From: Nematostella vectensis | Lineage: Eukaryota > Cnidaria > Anthozoa > Actiniaria > Edwardsiidae | DNA length: 64,000 bases | Assembly (NCBI RefSeq): GCF_932526225.1 | Contig: NC_064046.1 | Coordinates: forward strand, 16,009,408-16,073,407 | Direction: 5' to 3' | Shown here: positions 36,362-49,058 of the stretch, piece after piece | How the letters are laid out: every line of letters starts with the position of its first letter | Position numbering within the stretch: position 1 is the stretch's first letter | Notes under the pieces: model-generated | The model's input: only the letters and a program-made list of their open reading frames with translations | The model's database searches: none | What the model was told of the DNA's origin: nothing | Translations under genes and position numbers: made by a program

Positions 36362-36948
36362 TGAAAACCACTCTAATTACTTACAGTAGTTTTTTTTTAA
36401 TATTATTATTTACTTGTATAATTTAGATGAGCAATACATATTTCTTTATGGCTTTGTAGAGCTCATCTCGTTCCTCATAAATAACAAACAAAATGAAGTT
36501 TGTTCTTATTTTGGTGCAAAGGAATCTACAGTAGTTTTCTAATCAGATAATTGTTTTTCTTTTAACACTCACCTGTTATTTCAACAGCCTTACTTGAGTT
36601 TGCTTGTCTCAGAAATAGACCTTGCTTAATAAACAAAGACATGTTACAAACTTATTTAATAATAGGTAACAACTGCAATTTTGTATGAAGAGAGTGCCCC
36701 TCTCTTTCCCCTGCTATTGTTGAAATTATGCTCAATAAACTTTTACCTCTTCCATCTCCACCAGTTAAGCATTCTATGTATGCTTCCCTGTACAAAATGC
36801 ACCCCTTCAAATAGAACATTAAAGTTCACATACTTGTTTACTTCCTCAAACTCTTTGCTTTGTGTTTTTTGTTAACTTCCTAGGAACAAATTGAATACAT
36901 ATAATCAATAAATCTAGCAAGCTTATTTTGCAAACTCACTTTTTTTTA

Positions 36949-38948
36949 TTATTTTTGCGCAAAACCTATCAGGATTAAGGGGTTGTCCAGCACAAAGAAA
37001 AAAAACGAACTAAAAAAAAAGCTCATTGGCCTGGGATCGAACCCGGTCTGAAGAACAAAACGGAAACCATACATACGGATTACCCAATCGGTATGGCAGC
37101 ACAAGGCTTTTACGGAAGGCTGTAAAGAACCCGAAGGCCCCAAGCACCGATATTTCCGAGCGAATATGCTGTACAACACTCTTGCAAGGTTATCCCAACC
37201 CGCGCATTAATGGGGAGGACAATAACCAGGATCCCAGGCCTGTAATACGGTTACGCCACGCACAGCTCGCCGAGATTGTGCATGACAAAAAATAGAGGTC
37301 TATTTGGGCGTCTTGGGTCCCTTGGGGACTCGCCATGCGCACGGGCGCATCTCTTTTATTGTGTACATGACATCAAATTAGCGAAGAAAAAAGACGCTGT
37401 TTTGGTATCATGTGAAAAGCATAAAATAAATAGAAATAAAGACGTAAGGGGGGAGAATATTGACATATTTATATTAGAATATTGACAAAATCCGCAATAT
37501 TGTCTACGCTGACTAAGTGAAGCTGTATTTTACTTTAAAGGGGCAGCAGCATAGTACTGCGCATGTCTGGAGTCAGTGTTTATTGTAGGCTTTTCAGTGT
37601 CTACAAACAGTTGAACTTTTTAAAAGCTGTGAATACCTTATTAAATAATATGCAATATTATATTGAAAACTATGTTAATGGACAGTTTGTGGTCATTTTT
37701 TTTGTTTTGTTTAAAGTCTCCCACATATACCAAAAGCTCATAAGTCAGTATTAGAATTTCACTGAAGTTTATTGTGTCAGGGCTATAGAGCTATTGAAAA
37801 TCTCTTAACCATGACACTCCCCTTTTAAAGGAAAGTAAAAAAAATCGAAATTGTTGGTGGGGGTCTCTGTTGTGTTTGTTTCCTTTTTAGTTTAGTTCTA
37901 TTATTATTATTATTTTCTTTTTTAGAGGGGGAGGGGAAGTCAGCTAAAAATAGCCAAGGGTCAATTCAAGCAACTAGTACAAAAGATGATTTTTTGCAGT
38001 TCTTTATTCAATATATTCAAGGTTATCATGCAATTCTGTTGTTTGACTGCATATATATATATTTTCTTTCTTTTCATTACAAGTGCTATATGTGTAAGTG
38101 GTGACCATAGCTATGATTACTATTATTTAGAATATTTTTTTACCTACTAACAGAAAACAACTTGACTGCAAAACACTTACTGTAGGGCACTCGATATTAG
38201 GCATTACTTTCATGTGGATGTAAGGTTGAAATGTCAAAACCTTCATTAACCCGTGAACTACGCTTTAGCGTATAACACTTTGTGGTGATCTGATTCTATT
38301 GTACTTTTTTGTGTTTTGCTAACTATTACCGTTTAACTATCACACTTTGTTTCACGGGTTAATGAAAACCACTCTAATTACTTACAGTAGTTCTTTTTTA
38401 ATATTATTATTTACTTGTATAATTTAGATGAGCAATACATATTTCTTTATGGCTTTGTAGAGCTCATCTTGTTCCTCATAAATAACAAACAAAATGAAGT
38501 TTGTTCTTATTTTGGTGCAAAGGAATCTACAGTAGTTTTCTAATCAGATAATTGTTTTTCTTTCAACACTCACCTGTTATTTCAACAGCCTTACTTGAGT
38601 TTGCTTGTCTCAGAAATAGACCTTGCTTAATAAACAAAGACATGTTACAAACTTATTTAATAATAGGTAACAACTGCAGTTTTGTATGAAGAGAGTGCCC
38701 CACCCTTCCCCCTGCTATTGTTGAAATTATGCTCAATAAACTTTTACCTCTTCCCTCTCCACCAGTTAAGCATTCTATGTATGCTTCCCTGTACAAAATG
38801 CACCCCTTCAAATAGAACATTAAAGTTCACACACTTGTTTACTTCCTCAAACTCTTTGCTTTGTGTTTTTTGTTAACTTCCTAGGAACAAATTGAATACA
38901 TATAATCAATAAATCTAGCAAGCTTATTTTGCAAACTCACTTTTTTTA
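36949..38948. repeat. Array 2 unit U3 (2000 bp)
   Basis: Short allele with a short (AT)n tract. It has the GGGGTTGTCC and AAGCTCATTGG variants. The second half (TATAACACTT, TTTTGCTAAC) matches the second half of U10, not of its positional partner U9. Confidence 0.9.
38246..38362. mobile_element. piggyBac-like MITE, copy in U3
   Basis: 117 bp with intact ends. Internal variants are GTATAACAC and TTTGCTAAC, shared with the U10 copy. Confidence 0.6.
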
Positions 38949-40045
38949 TTATTTTTGCGCAAAACCTATCAGGATTAAGGGGTCCAGCACAAAGAAAAAA
39001 AACGAACTAAAAAAAAAAGCCCATTGGCCTGGGATCGAACCCGGTCTGAAGAACAAAACGGAAACCATACATACGGATTACCCAATCGGTATGGCAGCAC
39101 AAGGCTTTTACGGAAGGCTGTAAAGAACCCGAAGGCCCCAAGCACCGATATTTCCGAGCGAATATGCTGTACAACCCTCTTGCAAGGTTATCCCAACCCG
39201 CGCATTAATGGGGAGGACAATAACCAGGATCCCAGGCCTGTAATACGGTTACGCCACGCACAGCTCGCCGAGATTGTGGATGACAAAAAATAGAGGTCTA
39301 TTTGGGCGTCTTGGGTCCCTTGGGGACTCGCCATGCGCACGGGCGCATCTCTTTTATTGTGTACATGACATCAAATTAGCGAAGAAAAAAGACGCTGTTT
39401 TGGTATCATGTGAAAAGCATAAAATAAATAGAAATAAAGACGTAAGGGGGGAGAATATTGACATATTTATATTAGAATATTGACAAAATCCGCAATATTG
39501 TCTACGCTGACTAAGTGAAGCTGTATTTTACTTTAAAGGGGCAGCAGCATAGTACTGCGCATGTCTGGAGTCAGTGTTTATTGTAGGCTTTTCAGTGTCT
39601 ACAAACAGTTGAACTTTTTAAAAGCTGTCAATACCTTATTAAATAATATGCAATATTATATTGAAAACTATGTTAATGGACAGTTTGTGGTCATTTTTTT
39701 TGTTTTGTTTAAAGTCTCCCACATATACCAAAAGCTCATAAGTCAGTATTAGAATTTCACTGAAGTTCATTGTGTCAGGGCTCTAGAGCTATTGCAAATC
39801 TCTTAACCATGACACTCCCCTTTTAAAGGAAAGTAAAAAAAATCGAAATTGTTGGTGGGGGTCTCTGTTGTGTTTGTTTCCTTTTTAGTTTAGTTCTATT
39901 ATTATTATTATTTTCTTTTTTAGAGGGGGAGGGGAAGTCAGCTAAAAATAGCCAGAGGTCAATTCAAGCAACTAGTACAAAAGATGTTTCTTTGCAGTCC
40001 TTTATTCAATATATTCAAGGTTATCATGCAATTCTGTTGATTGAC

Positions 40046-40047
<2 letters not shown>

Positions 40048-40134
<87 letters not shown>
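40048..40134. repeat. (AT)n microsatellite, about 43 repeats, in U4
   Basis: An uninterrupted AT dinucleotide run. The same site holds about 5-15 repeats in the other units, so this copy has expanded after unit amplification or is prone to length errors. Confidence 0.95.
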
Positions 40135-40137
<3 letters not shown>

Positions 40138-40320
40138 TTTCTTTCTTTTCATTACAAGTTCTTTATGTGTAAGTGGTGACCATAGCTATGATTACTATTA
40201 TTTAGAATATTTTTTTACCTACTAACAGAAAACAACTTGACTGCAAAACACTTACTGTAGGGCACTCGACAATAGGCATTACTTTCATGTGGATGTTAGG
40301 TTGAAATGTCAAAACCTTCA

Positions 40321-40437
40321 TTAACCCGTGAACTACGCTTTAGCGTATTACACTTTGTGGTGATCTGATTCTATTGTACTTTTTTGTGTTTTACTAACTA
40401 TTACCGTTTAACTATCACACTTTGTTTCACGGGTTAA
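40321..40437. mobile_element. piggyBac-like MITE, copy in U4
   Basis: 117 bp with intact TTAA and termini. Confidence 0.6.
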
Positions 40438-41024
40438 TGAAAGCCACTCTAATTACTTACAGTAGTTCTTTTTTAATATTATTATTTACTTGTATAATTT
40501 AGATGAGCAATACATATTTCTTTATGGCTTTGTAGAGCTCATGTCGTTCCTCATAAATAACAAACAAAATGAAGTTTGTTCTTATTTTGGTGCAAAGGAA
40601 TCTACACTAGTTTTCTAATCAGATAATTGTTTATCTTTCAACACTCACCTGTTATTTCAACAGCCTTACTTGAGTTTGCTTGTCTCAGAAATAGACCTTG
40701 CTTAATAAACAAAGACATGTTACAAACTTATTTAATAATAGGTAACAACTGCAATTTAGTATGAAGAGAGTGCCCCACCCTTCCCCCTGCTATTGTTGAA
40801 ATTATGCTCAATAAACTTTTACCTCTTCCCTCTCCACCAGTTAAGCATTCTATGTATGCTTCCCTGTACAAAATGCACCCCTTCAAATAGAACATTAAAG
40901 TTCACATACTTGTTTACTTCCTCAAACTCTTTGCTTTGTGTTTTTTGTTAACTTCCTAGGAACAAATTGAATACATATAATCAATAAATCTAGCAAGCTT
41001 ATTTTGCAAACTCACTTTTTTTTA

Positions 41025-42968
41025 TTATTTTTGCGCAAAACCTATCAGGATTAACGGGTTGTCCAGCACAAAGAAAAAAAACGAACTAAAAAAAAAGCTC
41101 ATTGGCCTGGGATCGAACCCGGTCTGAAGAACAAAACGGAAACCATACATACGGATTACCCAATCGGTATGGCAGCACAAGGCTTTTACGGAAGGCTGTA
41201 AAGAACCCGAAGTCCCCAAGCGCATTAATGGGGAGGACAATAACCAGGATCCCAGGCCTGTAATACGGTTACGCCACGCACAGCTCGCCGAGATTGTGGT
41301 TGACAAAAAATAGAGGTCTATTTGGGCGTCTTGGGTCCCTTGGGGACTCGCCATGCGCACGGGCGCATCTCTTTTATTGTGTACATGACATCAAATTAGC
41401 GAAGAAAAAAGACGCTGTTTTGGTATCATGTGAAAAGCATAAAATAAATAGAAATAAAGACGTAAAGGGGGAGAATATTGACATATTCATATTAGAATAT
41501 TGACAAAATCCGCAATATTGTCTACGCTGACTAAGTAAAGCTGTATTTTACTTTAAAGGGGCAGCAGCATAGTACTGCACATGTCTGGAGTCAGTGTTTA
41601 TTGTAGGCTTTTAAGTGTCTACAAACAGTTGAACTTTTTAAAAGCTGTCAATACCTTATTAAATAATATGCAATATTATATTGAAAACTATGTTAATGGA
41701 CAGTTTGTGGTCATTTTTTTGGTTTTGTTTAAAGTCTCCCACATGTACCAAAAGCTCATAAGTCAGTATTAGAATTTCACTGAAGTTCATTGTGTCAGGG
41801 TTCTAGAGCTATTGCAAATCTCTTAACCATGACACTCCCCCTTTAAAGGAAAGTAAAAAAAATCAAAATTGTTGGTGGGGATCTCTGCTGTGTTTGTTTT
41901 CTTTTTAGTTTTGTTCTATTATTATTATTATTTTCTTTTTTAGAGGGGGAGGGGAATTCAGCTAAAAATAGCCAAGGGTCAATTCAAGCAACTAGTACAA
42001 AAGATGTTTTTTTGCAGTCCTTTATTCAATATATTCAAGGTTATCATGCAATTCTGTTGTTTGACTGCATATATATATTTTTTCTTTCTTTTCATTACAA
42101 GTTCTATATGTGTAAAGGGTGACCATAGCTATGATTACTATTATTTAAAATATTTTTTTACCTACTAACAGAAAACAACTTGACTGCAAACCACTTACTG
42201 TAGGGCACTCGATATTAGGCATTACTTTCATGTGGATGTAAGGTTGAAATGTCAAAACCTTCATTAACCCGTGAACTACGCTTTAGCGTATTACACTTTG
42301 TGGTGATCTGATTCTATTGTACTTTTTTGTGTTTTACTAACTATTACCGTTTAACTATCACACTTTGTTTCACGGGTTAATGAAAACCACTCTAATTACT
42401 TACAGTAGTTCTTTTTTTAATATTATTATTTACTTGTATAATTTAGATGAGCAATACATATTTCTTTATGGCTTTGTAGAGCTCATCTCGTTCCTCATAA
42501 ATAACAAACAAAATGAAGTTTGTTCTTATTTTGGTGCAAAGGAATCTACAGTAGTTTTCTAATCAGATAATTGTTTTTCTTTTAACACTCACCTGTTATT
42601 TCAACAGCCTTACTTGAGTTTGCTTGTCTCAGAAATAGACCTTGCTTAATAAACAAAGACATGTTACAAACTTATTTAATAATAGGTAACAACTGCAATA
42701 TTGTATGAAGAGAGTGCCCCTCTCTTTCCCCTGCTATTGTTGAAATTATGCTCAATAAACTTTTACCTCTTCCCTCTCCACCAGTTAAGCATTCTATGTA
42801 TGCTTCCCTGTACAAAATGCACCCCTTCAAATAGAACATAAAAGTTCACATACTTGTTTACTTCCTCAAACTCTTTGCTTTGTGTTTTTTGTTAACTTCC
42901 TAGGAACAAATTGAATACATATAATTAATAAATCTAGCAAGCTTATTTTGCAAACTCACTTTTTTTTA
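41025..42968. repeat. Array 2 unit U5 (1944 bp, 58-bp deletion)
   Basis: Lacks the 58 bp between CCCCAAGC and GCATTAATGG (deletion point near 41221). Shares this deletion and GTGTAAAGGGTGACC, GCAAACCACTTAC and TTTTTTTGGTTTTG with U11, 12,122 bp away. Confidence 0.92.
42264..42380. mobile_element. piggyBac-like MITE, copy in U5
   Basis: 117 bp with intact ends. Confidence 0.6.
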
Positions 42969-44971
42969 TTATTTTTGCGCAAAACCTATCAGAATTAAGG
43001 GGGTCCAGCACAAAGAAAAATAAACGAAATAAAAAAAAAAGCCCATTGGCCTGGGATCGAACCCGGTCTGAAGAACAAAACGGAAACCATACATACGGAT
43101 TACCCGATCGGAATGGCAGCACAAGGCTTTTACGGAAGGCTGTAAAGAACCCGAAGGCCCCAAGCACCGATATTTCCGAGCGAATCTGCTGTACAACACT
43201 CTTGCAAGGTTATCCCAACCCGCGCATTAATGGGGAGGACAATAACCAGGATCCAAGGCTTGTAATACGGTTACGCCACGCACAGCTCGCCGAGATTGTG
43301 CATGACAAAAAATAGAGGTCTATTTGGGCGTCTTGGGTCCCTTGGGGACTCGCCATGCGCACGGGCGCATCTCTTTTATTGTGTACATGACATCAAATTA
43401 GCGAAGAAAAAAGACGCTGTTTTGGTATCATGTGAAAAGCATAAAATAAATAGAAATAAAGACGTAAGGGGGGAGAATATTGACATCTTCATATTAGAAT
43501 ATTGACAAAATCCGCAATATTGCCTACGCTGACTAAGTAAAGCTGTATTTTACTTTAAAGGGGCAGCAGCATAGTACTGCGCATGTCTGGAGTCAGTGTT
43601 TATTGTAGGCTTTTAAGTGTCTACAAACAGTTGAACTTTTTAAAAGCTGTCAATACCTTATTAAATAATATGCAATATTATATTGAAAACTATGTTAATG
43701 GACAGTTTGTGGTCATTTTTTTTGTTTTGTTTAAAGTCTCCCACATGTACCAAAAGCTCATAAGTCAGTATTAGAATTTCACTGAAGTTCCTTGTGTCAG
43801 GGCTCTAGAGCTATTGCAAATCTCTTAACCATGACACTCCCCCTTTAAAGGAAAGTAAAAAAAATCAAAAATGTTGGTGGGGGTCTCTGCTGTGTTTGTT
43901 TTCTTTTTAGTTTTGTTCTATCATTATTATTATTTTATTTTTTAGAGGGGGAGGGGAATTCAGCTAAAAATAGCCAAGGGCCAGTTCAAGCAACTAGTAC
44001 AAAAGCTGTTTTTTTTGCAGTCCTTTATTCAATATATTCAAGGTTATCATGCAATTCTGTTGTTTGACTGCATATATATATTTTTTCTTTCTTTTCATTA
44101 CAAGTGCTATATGTGTAAGTGGTGACCATAGCTATGATTACTATTATTTAGAATAATTTTTTACCTACTAACAGAAAACAACTTGACTGCAAAACACTTA
44201 CTGTAGGGCACTCGATATTAGGCATTACTTTCATGTGGATGTAAGGTTGAAAGGTCAAAACCTTCATTAACCCGTGAACTACGCTTTAGCGTATTACACT
44301 TTGTTGTGATCTGATTCTATTTTTCTTTTTTGTGTTTTACTAACTATTACCGTTTAACTATCACACTTTGTTTCACGGGTTAATGAAAACCACTCTAATT
44401 ACTTACAGTAATTCTTTTTTAATATTATTATTTACTTGTATAATTTAGATGAGCAATACATATTTCTACTTGGCCTTGTAGAGCTCATCTCGTTCCTCAT
44501 AAATAACAAACAAAATGAAGTTTGTTCTTATTTTGGTGCAAAGGAATCTACATTAGTTTTCTAATCAGATAATTGTTTTTTTTTTAACACTCACCTGTTA
44601 TTTTAACAGCTCTTACCTGAGTTTGCTTGTCTCAGAAATAGACATTGCTTGATAAACAAAGACATGTTACAAACTTATTTAATAATAGGTAACAACTGCA
44701 ATATTTTATGAAGAGAGTGCCCCTCTCTTCCCCCTGCTATTGTTGAAATTATGCTCAATAAACTTTTACCTCTTCCCTCTCCACCAGTTAAGCATTCTAT
44801 GTATGCTTCCCTGTACAAAATGCACCCCTTCAAATAGAACATTAAAGTTCACATACTTGTTTACTTCCTCAAACTCTTTGCTTTGTGTTTTTTGTTAACT
44901 TCCTAGGAACAAATTGAATACATATAATCAATAAATCTAGCAAGCTTATTTTGCAAACTCACTTTTTTTTA
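42969..44971. repeat. Array 2 unit U6 (2003 bp)
   Basis: Carries many private variants shared only with U12: AATAAACGAA/AAATAAACG, TTACCCGATCGG, GCGAATCTGCTG, ATTGCCTACG, CCTTGTGTCAGG, CTATCATTATTATT and CTTGGCCTTG. U6 and U12 are the most diverged pair in the array. Confidence 0.92.
44267..44383. mobile_element. piggyBac-like MITE, copy in U6
   Basis: 117 bp with intact ends. Internal TTTGTTGTGATC and TATTTTTC differ from the majority. Confidence 0.6.
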
Positions 44972-46986
44972 TTATTTTTGCGCAAAACCTATCAGGATTA
45001 AGGGGTTGTCCAGCACAAAGAAAAAAAACGAACTAAAAAAAAAGCTCATTGGCCTGGGATCGAACCCGGTCTGAAGAACAAAACGGAAACCATACATACG
45101 GATTACCCAATCGGTATGGCAGCACAAGGCTTTTACGGAAGGCTGTAAAGAACCCGAAGGCCACAAGCACCGATATTTCCGAGCGAATATGCTATACAAC
45201 ACTCTTGCAAGATTATCCCAACCCGCGCATTAATGGGGAGGACAATAACCAGGATCCCAGGCCTGTAATACTGTTACGCCACGCACAGCTCGCCGAGATT
45301 GTGCATGACAAAAAATAGAGGTCTATTTGGGCGTCTTGGGTCCCTTGGGGACTCGCCATGCGCACGGGCGCATCTCTTTTATTGTGTACATGACATCAAA
45401 TTAGCGAAGAAAAAAGACGCTGTTTTGGTATCATGTGAAAAGCATAAAATAAATAGAAATAAAGACGTAAGGGGGGAGAATATTGACATATTTATATTAG
45501 AATATTGACAAAATCCGCAATATTGTCTACGCTGACTAAGTGAAGCTGTATTTTACTTTAAAGGGGCAGCAGCATAGTACTGCGCATGTCTGGAGTCAGT
45601 GTTTATTGTAGGCTTTTCAGTGTCTACAAACAGTTGAACTTTTTAAAAGCTGTCAATACTTTATTAAATAATATGCAATATTATATTGAAAACTATGTTA
45701 ATGGACAGTTTGTGGTCATTTTTTTTGTTTTGTTTAAAGTCTCCCACATATACCAAAAGCTCATAAGTCAGTATTAGAATTTCACTGAAGTTCATTGTGT
45801 CAGGGCTCTAGAGCTATTGCAAATCTCTTAACCATGACACTCCCCTTTTAAAGGAAAGTAAAAAAAATCGAAATTGTTGGTGGGGGTCTCTGTTGTGTTT
45901 GTTTCCTTTTTAGTTTAGTTCTATTATTATTATTATTTTCTTTTTTAGAGGGGGAGGGGAAGTCAGCTAAAAATAGCCAAGGGTCAATTCAAGCAACTAG
46001 TACAAAAGATGTTTTTTTGCAGTCCTTTATTCAATATATTCAAGGTTATCATGCAATTCTGTTGATTGACTGCATATATATATATATATATATTTTTTTT
46101 TTTCTTTCTTTTCATTACAAGTTCTTTATGTGTAAGTGGTGACCATAGCTATGATTACTATTATTTAGAATATTTTTTTACCTACTAACAGAAAACAACT
46201 TGACTGCAAAACACTTACTGTAGGGCACTCGACAATAGGCATTACTTTCATGTGGATGTAGGGTTGAAATGTCAAAACCTTCATTAACCCGTGAACTACG
46301 CTTTAGCGTATTACACTTTGTGGTGATCTGATTCTATTGTACTTTTTTGTGTTTTACTAACTATTACCGTTTAACTATCACCCTTGGTTTCACGGGTTAA
46401 TGAAAACCACTTTAATTACTTACAGTAGTTCTTTTTTAATATTATTATTTACTTGTATAATTTAGATGAGCAATACATATTTCTTTATGGCTTTGTAGAG
46501 CTCATCTCGTTCCTCATAAATAACAAACAAAATGAAGTTTGTTCTTATTTTGGTGCAAAGGAATCTACAGTAGTTTTCTAATCAGATAATTGTTTTTCTT
46601 TCAACACTCACCTGTTATTTCAACAGCCTTACTTGAGTTTGCTTGTCTCAGAAATAGACCTTGCTTAATAAACAAAGACATGTTACAAACTTATTTAATA
46701 ATAGGTAACAACTGCAATTTTGTATGAAGAGAGTGCCCCACCCTTCCCCCTGCTATTGTTGAAATTATGCTCAATAAACTTTTACCTCTTCCCTCTCCAC
46801 CAGTTAAGCATTCTATGTATGCTTCCCTGTACAAAATGCACCCCTTCAAATAGAACATTAAAGTTCACATACTTGTTTACTTCCTCAAACTCTTTGCTTT
46901 GTGTTTTTTGTTAACTTCCTAGGAACAAATTGAATACATATAATCAATAAATCTAGCAAGCTTATTTTGCAAACTCACTTTTTTTA
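44972..46986. repeat. Array 2 unit U7 (2015 bp)
   Basis: Short allele. GATGTAGGGTTG is shared with U1, and CTCGACAATAGG with U4 and U9. Private changes near 45151 (GGCCACAAGC) and 45192 (GCTATACAAC). Confidence 0.9.
46284..46400. mobile_element. piggyBac-like MITE, copy in U7
   Basis: 117 bp with intact termini. The right subterminal repeat is altered (CACCCTTGG in place of CACACTTTG). Confidence 0.6.
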
Positions 46987-49058
46987 TTATTTTTGCGCAA
47001 AACCTATCAGGATTAAGGGGTCCAGCACAAAGAAAAAAAACGAACTAAAAAAAAAACCCATTGGCCTGGGATCGAACCCGGTCTGAAGAACAAAACGGAA
47101 ACCATACATACGGATTACCCAATCGGTATGGCAGCACAAGGCTTTTACGGAAGGCTGTAAAGAACCCGAAGGCCCCAAGCACCGATATTTCCGAGCGAAT
47201 ATGCTGTACAACACTCTTGCAAGGTTATCCCAACCCGCGCATTAATGGGGAGGACAATAACCAGGATCCCAGGCCTGTAATACGGTTACGCCACGCACAG
47301 CTCGCCGAGATTGTGCATGACAAAAAATAGAGGTCTATTTGGGCGTCTTGGGTCCCTTGGGGACTCGCCATGCGCACGGGCGCATCTCTTTTATTGTGTA
47401 CATGACATCAAATTTGCGAAGAAAAAAGACGCTGTTTTGGTATCATGTGAAAAGCATAAAATAAATAGAAATAAAGACGTAAGGGGGGAGAATATTGACA
47501 TATTTATATTAGAATATTGACAAAATCCGCAATATTGTCTACGCTGACTAAGTGAAGCTGTATTTTACTTTAAAGGGGCAGCAGCATAGTACTGCACATG
47601 TCTGGAGTCAGTGTTTATTGTACTTAAATACTTAAATAAATAATCCCTATACACATGTATATATAGCTTACGCTAGTAATGGGAGGGTTGGTCAGCTTTT
47701 AAGTGTCTACAAACAGTTGAACTTTTTAAAAGCTGTCAAAACCTTATTAAATAATATGCAATATTATATTGAAAACTATGTTAATGGACAGTTTGTGGTC
47801 ATTTTTTTTTTGTTGTTTAAAGTCTCCCACATGTACCAAAAGCTCATAAGTCAGTATTAGAATTTCACTGAAGTTCATTGTGTCAGGGCTCTAGAACTAT
47901 TGCAAATCTCTTAACCATGACACTCCCCTTTTAAAGGAAAGTAAAAAAAATCAAAATTGTTGGTGGGGGTCTCTGTTGTGTTTGTTTTCTTTTTAGTTTT
48001 GTTCTATTATTATTATTATTTTCTTTTTTAGAGGGGGAGGGGAATTCAGCTAAAAATAGCCAAGGGTCAATTCAAGCAACTAGCACAAAAGATGTTTTTT
48101 GCAGTCCTTTATTCAATATATTCAAGGTTATCATGCAATTCTGTTGATTGACTGCATATATATATATATATTTTTCTTTCTTTTCATTACAAGTTCTATA
48201 TGTGTAAGTGGTGACCATAGCTATGATTACTATTATTTAGAATATTTTTTACCTACTAACAGAAAACAACTTGACTGCAAAACACTTACTGTAGGGCACT
48301 CGATATTAGGCATTACTTTCATGTGGATGTAAGGTTGAAATGTCAAAACCTTCATTAACCCGTGAACTACGCTTTAGCGTATTACACTTTGTGGTGATCT
48401 GATTCTATTGTACTTTTTTGTGTTTTACTAACTATTACCGTTTAACTATCACACTTTGTTTCACGGGTTAATGAAAACCACTCTAATTACTTACAGTAGT
48501 TTTTTTTTAATATTATTATTTACTTGTATAATTTAGATGAGCAATACATATTTCTTTATGGCTTTGTAGAGCTCATCTCGTTCCTCATAAATAACAAACA
48601 AAATGATGTTTGTTCTTATTTTGGTGCAAAGGAATCTACAGTAGTTTTCTAATCAGATAATTGTTTTTCTTTTAACGCTCACCTGTTATTTCAACAGCCT
48701 TACTTGAGTTTGCTTGTCTCAGAAATAGACCTTGCTTAATAAACAAAGACATGTTACAAACTTATTTAATAATAGGTAACAACTGCAATTTTGTATGAAG
48801 AGAGTGCCCCACCCTTCCCCCTGCTATTGTTGAAATTATGCTCAATAAACTTTTACCTCTTCCATCTCCACCAGTTAAGCATTCTATGTATGCTTCCCTG
48901 TACAAAATGCACCCCTTCAAATAGAACATTAAAGTTCACATACTTGTTTACTTCCTCAAACTCTTTGCTTTGTGTTTTTTGTTAACTTCCTAGGAACAAA
49001 TTGAATACATATAATCAATAAATCTAGCAAGCTTATTTTGCAAACTCACTTTTTTTTA
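46987..49058. repeat. Array 2 unit U8 (2072 bp, long allele)
   Basis: Carries the 72-bp segment (47623-47694), and is the higher-order partner of U2. Confidence 0.9.
48355..48471. mobile_element. piggyBac-like MITE, copy in U8
   Basis: 117 bp with intact ends. Confidence 0.6.

Larger units (their letters stand above)
34873..36948. repeat. Array 2 unit U2 (2076 bp, long allele)
   Basis: Contains the 72-bp segment at 35510-35581 and an (AT)n tract at about 36042-36061. Pairs with U8, 12,114 bp downstream, which also has the long allele. Confidence 0.9.
38949..41024. repeat. Array 2 unit U4 (2076 bp, expanded AT tract)
   Basis: Length is raised by an (AT)n tract of about 86 bp, not by the 72-bp segment. 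The first part shares ACAACCCTCTTGC with U10. The later part shares CTCGACAATAGG with U7 and U9. Confidence 0.9.
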
